Source of the DNA: Bacteroidales bacterium UBA1208
GTDB taxonomy: Bacteria > Bacteroidota > Bacteroidia > Bacteroidales > P3
Reading direction: 5' to 3'
Assembly: GCA_002309955.1 (NCBI GenBank)
Contig: DBXQ01000051.1
Span: 23,878 to 33,839, forward strand
Length of the DNA: 9,962 nt
Shown here: positions 7,779-9,962 of the stretch, in pieces
Position numbering within the stretch: the first letter of the stretch is position 1
Layout: each line of letters begins with the position of its first letter
Position numbers and translations under genes: made by a program
Notes under the pieces: generated by a model
Databases searched by the model: none
What the model was told of the DNA's origin: nothing
Seen by the model: only the letters and a program-made list of their open reading frames with translations

Positions 7779-7820
7779 TCTAAGGGGCGAAAGAGGAGCG
7801 CCCGGATCCATATTGGTCAT
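7725..7820 (-). CDS. Possible 31-residue ORF across the repeat cluster
   Basis: A short minus-strand frame starts at ATG 7820 (MTNMDPGAPLSPLRPQ...) and ends at TGA 7727-7725. The frame stays open upstream to 7913, 62 codons in all. The predicted peptide is proline-rich, ends in QKEN, and partly encodes the tandem repeat (repeated SHR/SPI residues). It has no recognisable domain, signal peptide or clear ribosome-binding site, and it lies downstream of the FISUMP gene's terminator. It may simply be an interspersed repeat that happens to be open. I list it because nothing else in the GC-rich part of the spacer accounts for the long open frame. Confidence 0.15.
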   Translation of the reverse strand: MTNMDPGAPLSPLRPQFSHRSPIVLPPQKEN

Positions 7821-7938
7821 TGAGACGGGAATCAGAACAACACGGTTGTTGTCAGCCCTGCCCGTTCCGCATGTCTCCACTTTTCCCCCGGACGACTTCT
7901 GCCGGAGGCCTACTCAGCCTGATAACGGATTCGGGTTC
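7779..7938. other. GC-rich intergenic segment with local dyad symmetry
   Basis: About 160 nt clearly richer in G+C than the AT-rich stretch on its left. Short dyads are visible: AACAAC-ACG-GTTGTT near 7837-7851, an outer GAGAC/GTCTC pair at 7822-7826 and 7873-7877, and a CCCCCGG/CCGGAGG pair near 7885-7908 (one G-T pair). No promoter, T-tract or known RNA family can be assigned. It may be a structured RNA or part of an interspersed repeat together with 7710-7778. Confidence 0.3.
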
Positions 7939-7974
7939 AAAAAAAATGGCTGTCGGACTTAGATCCGGACAGCC
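7939..7974 (-). terminator. Intrinsic terminator of the FISUMP-like lipoprotein gene
   Basis: On the minus strand a GC-rich hairpin (GGCTGTC-C-GGA, loop, TCC-GACAGCC, with one bulged base) at 7974-7948 is followed after one A by eight T residues (7946-7939). This is a textbook rho-independent terminator. It lies 42 nt after the TAA of the lipoprotein gene that ends at 8017. Confidence 0.85.
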
Positions 7975-8016
7975 GACCAAATAATGGAGTGTCTTGAGAT
8001 TGCATTTGGGCGCAAA

Positions 8017-8508
8017 TTAATTATGGACGAGGCGAACGGTGCGTCCACACCAACGGGCACTGTTGTACATACCCACATTTTCGGAATAGAAATGGAGGTA
8101 CCACGCGTAATTTTCAGTGGGAGTGGAAGACCAGTAGCTGCCTTCGACGCCCACTTCACCAACTCTCTCATCATAACCATACCAGCCCGAGGCAGGTAAC
8201 ACAATGGATTTGCCATTAGGTCCTGTAACTTTGTATCCGCTGCCGTTCCACGACCAATAGCATACCGACTTCAATTCTTCAAACTGCTCTTTGGTGGGCA
8301 ACTGCTCACCAAATTCAGCCATGGCTTCGTCGTAAGTATAGAGATTATACACGCTGTCTGCTGGATTGACTTCATTCTTTTCTTTCCATTGGGTGCCACT
8401 TGGAAGACCTAAATCCACATACCCGACAATTTGGATTGATTCCCTTTCGCAGCTTGCCATGCATGTCGTTACAATTGCGATGGCAATTGTTGTTAGCATT
8501 TTTCTCAT
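8017..8508 (-). CDS. FISUMP-like lipoprotein
   Basis: A 163-residue predicted lipoprotein. The signal peptide ends in a good lipobox, MASC, with lipidated C20. The rest looks like the Fibrobacter succinogenes major paralogous (FISUMP) domain and related Bacteroidales proteins: the opening GYVDLGLPSGTQW at 29-41, LPTKEQFEEL at 70-79, LPASGWYGY at 104-112, GSYWSSTPT at 123-131, and a closing GRTVRLV at 155-161. The family is common in gut Bacteroidota, often paralogous and surface-associated, with no defined activity. The middle is shorter than in many members, which usually have a CNVGA...WGE segment after the first motif. It appears to be a single-gene unit: a terminator follows it, and 200 nt with another terminator-like hairpin separates it from the upstream gene. 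No clear promoter was found. Confidence 0.8.
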   Translation of the reverse strand: MRKMLTTIAIAIVTTCMASCERESIQIVGYVDLGLPSGTQWKEKNEVNPADSVYNLYTYDEAMAEFGEQLPTKEQFEELKSVCYWSWNGSGYKVTGPNGKSIVLPASGWYGYDERVGEVGVEGSYWSSTPTENYAWYLHFYSENVGMYNSARWCGRTVRLVHN

Positions 8509-8533
8509 TGTTTACTTTTTTTTGTTTTGCAAT

Positions 8534-8652
8534 CCCCTGTCATTTTTTCAACTCCATTTGTCATAGCGAGGACTGCATAGGCTATGGCGGGTGGAGAACA
8601 CCTTTCATTTTATTACGATTAGAGCCAATTGGTGAGGGAAAAGTGACAGGGG
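8534..8652. repeat. 119-bp intergenic unit bounded by inverted repeats
   Basis: The ends are inverted copies of each other. CCCCTGTCA at 8534-8542 is the exact reverse complement of 8644-8652, and the match continues to 8549/8637 as 16 positions with two G-T pairs, then weakly further inward. Inside are a near-perfect dyad CATAG-G-CTATG at 8576-8586 and the palindrome CCAATTGG at 8625-8632. It lies upstream of the FISUMP-like gene and downstream of the YD-repeat gene. It contains no transposase and could be a miniature inverted-repeat element or an RNA hairpin. Confidence 0.5.
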
Positions 8653-8656
8653 CAAG

Positions 8657-8703
8657 AAAAAAGCTTGAATCTGCCAATACGTTGGTGTGTAAACCAGATT
8701 CAA
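8657..8703 (-). terminator. Terminator-like hairpin after the YD-repeat gene
   Basis: On the minus strand a 9-bp stem pairs 8703-8695 (TTGAATCTG) with 8673-8665 (CAGATTCAA) around a 21-nt loop that can form a small inner CCAA/TTGG stem. Two bases later come six T residues (8662-8657). It lies just past the stop of the YD-repeat lipoprotein. The stem is AT-rich and the loop long, so termination may be weak. Confidence 0.5.
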
Positions 8704-8708
8704 CGAAT

Positions 8709-9590
8709 TCATGAATAGTACTTGAAGGTGCGGACTTCCAATATTGTTGGCGAAGAGACACCGGCAGTGGTACGTCGAATCCAATTGCCGTGGTGGTCAT
8801 AGACGTAGGTGGCAATGATGGGTGCGGAGCTATCATCAGACGACCCGGAACGGGGGACGGATCCCACCACTTGCTCTAAAACCCGGCCAAGGCTGTCGCG
8901 ACGTGAAGCCGGAGGGGGTGCAGCGTACCATGTATATTTCCCTGCACGGTCTATCATTGTGGTCAACCGGCCGTCGATGTCGTATTCATACTGCTCAAAG
9001 GAGGCATCGGGATAGGTAAGTTTGACGAGTCTGCCGACGGTGTCGTGGTCGTAGCTGAAGCGTGAGCCGTCGGGGTAGATGAAGCGCTTGAGGAGGCCTT
9101 GTTTGTCGTATCGCAGGCGGAATGTGTGCCGCTTGCCGTCGGGACCTGTGATGCGGGCTTTGCAATGACGTCCATGACAGGAGTAGCTGTAGGTGGTATG
9201 GGTGTAGAGGCGGGTAAGGCTATCGAAGGGTATCCCTGCCGTGTCAATGTAGCAACGCTCTTCGATACGCCGGCCGATGCTGTCATAGACGAAGGTGATG
9301 TGTTGACAGGTTTCCCGGTCGCGATAGTATAGGTCAAGACAACGACCTGCGGTGTCGAAGCAGGCCGTTTCCTGCGAGACTATGCCGTTGTAATACTCAT
9401 GAAGGGTCTCGCTCGAGAACATGGAAACAGCTCCCGTCATCTCTCCAGCGTAGGTGGTGGATAGGTTGTAGTCGGTGGGGAGATTGGGAACGAACGGGAA
9501 CGGCACACTCCTCTCTTTGCAGGAGAAAAGGAGGAGGCTGATTAGGATGATTGAAATGTTGATTTTCGGACTTCGGTTTCCGAGTTTCAT
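8709..9590 (-). CDS. YD-repeat (RHS-like) lipoprotein
   Basis: A 293-residue predicted lipoprotein with a signal peptide ending in the lipobox LFSC (C24). The body is a series of YD-like units with the [Y/F/R]D..GR pattern: FDTAGR at 78-83, YDSIGR at 102-107, YDKQG at 161-165, YDHDTVGR at 180-187, YDIDGR at 203-208, RDSLGR at 231-236 and YDHHGN at 264-269. Such repeats form beta-rich strips in RHS/YD proteins. It is far shorter than a toxin-delivering RHS protein and lacks the conserved RHS core and a C-terminal toxin domain, so a stand-alone surface or periplasmic lipoprotein is likelier. Function unknown. It starts 9 nt after the stop of the upstream gene, so the two are probably one operon. 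A terminator-like hairpin follows. Confidence 0.82.
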   Translation of the reverse strand: MKLGNRSPKINISIILISLLLFSCKERSVPFPFVPNLPTDYNLSTTYAGEMTGAVSMFSSETLHEYYNGIVSQETACFDTAGRCLDLYYRDRETCQHITFVYDSIGRRIEERCYIDTAGIPFDSLTRLYTHTTYSYSCHGRHCKARITGPDGKRHTFRLRYDKQGLLKRFIYPDGSRFSYDHDTVGRLVKLTYPDASFEQYEYDIDGRLTTMIDRAGKYTWYAAPPPASRRDSLGRVLEQVVGSVPRSGSSDDSSAPIIATYVYDHHGNWIRRTTAGVSSPTILEVRTFKYYS

Positions 9591-9599
9591 GGTTCTGGA

Positions 9600-9962
9600 T
9601 TACATAAGAGCCTTGGCAATAACGGCAGCAAGGTCGCCGTCGCGTTGAGCCTTGAGCAGACGGTCACACAGACGGCTCTTGCCCACATAGGCCTTGTAGG
9701 TCTCGTAATAGCGCAGCATGTCCTCCACGGCCACATTGGCGTAGACCAGTGGCGAAGCGTCTTTGTACTGAACGGCATGGCGGGTCCAGGCAGCAAGAAA
9801 AGCCACGAGAAGGTCGGGCTTGTTGACATCGACAAGGGTAGCATTGAGCACCACGCTGACTTCGGGACTGCCTTCAAGCCAACGGACGAGGAATGATGTG
9901 CATTCTTCATGCTTGGGCTGATTGAAAGCAGGGTCTGCGGTGAGGAGGTAGTTGCAGCAGTT
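9600..9962 (-). CDS. Unrecognised protein, C-terminal 120 residues (5' truncated)
   Basis: The minus-strand frame is open from the window edge to TAA at 9602-9600. The visible 120 residues are mostly predicted helical, with blocks CTSFLVRWLEGSPEVSVVLN, LLVAFLAAWTRHAVQY and VAVEDMLRYYETYKAYVG, and a C-terminus rich in Ala, Lys and Leu (AAVIAKALM). The alternation of short helices, with two cysteines near the cut end, suggests a small helical domain, but I do not recognise the family. The GTG at 9854 is not needed as a start because the frame continues upstream without a stop. It lies 9 nt before the YD-repeat lipoprotein, which implies co-transcription and perhaps a shared envelope role. Confidence 0.72.
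   Translation of the reverse strand, partial: NCCNYLLTADPAFNQPKHEECTSFLVRWLEGSPEVSVVLNATLVDVNKPDLLVAFLAAWTRHAVQYKDASPLVYANVAVEDMLRYYETYKAYVGKSRLCDRLLKAQRDGDLAAVIAKALM

Noticed and set aside
8017..8508. Target gene of a diversity-generating retroelement
   Set aside because: The C-terminal fold hint fits, but there is no reverse transcriptase, no template repeat copy of the gene's 3' end, and no strong AAY codon enrichment in the window.

Overview
The window looks like chromosomal DNA from a member of the Bacteroidota, most likely Bacteroidales. The first gene ends in a type IX secretion (T9SS) sorting domain. Several small surface lipoproteins are of kinds typical of this group (FISUMP-like, YD-repeat). 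Start codons lack strong Shine-Dalgarno sequences, and a TAnnTTTG-type -7 element lies upstream of the efflux operon. I see no rRNA, tRNA, CRISPR array, transposase or phage gene.

Layout. (1) Positions 1-1687, plus strand: the 3' end of a T9SS-secreted surface protein, a PHP-family phosphatase annotated as histidinol-phosphatase-like, and a small exported DUF2147 protein. The three are packed with overlapping stop and start codons (TAATG and ATGA), so they form one translationally coupled transcript. (2) Positions 1707-7290, minus strand: a complete tripartite RND efflux operon read in the order membrane-fusion lipoprotein, RND permease (1040 aa), TolC-like outer-membrane channel. It converges on region 1 with a gap of only 19 nt. 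(3) Positions 7345-7984: a 640-nt spacer with no convincing gene. It holds the efflux promoter, an AT-rich stretch, a compact set of overlapping inverted and tandem repeats, a GC-rich segment with a short open frame, and the terminator of the next gene. (4) Positions 8017-9962, minus strand: a FISUMP-like lipoprotein, an intergenic inverted repeat plus a terminator-like hairpin, a YD-repeat lipoprotein, and the C-terminal part of an unrecognised protein 9 nt upstream of it.

How the genes work together. The three efflux genes should form one pump spanning inner membrane, periplasm and outer membrane, with proton-driven export by the permease. No regulator gene is present in the window, so the substrate and inducer cannot be read from context. 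The products on the right are probably envelope lipoproteins of unknown role. The most unusual material is non-coding: the mutually exclusive hairpins at 7710-7778 and the 119-bp inverted-repeat unit at 8534-8652. I did not find clear evidence of a new multi-gene system.
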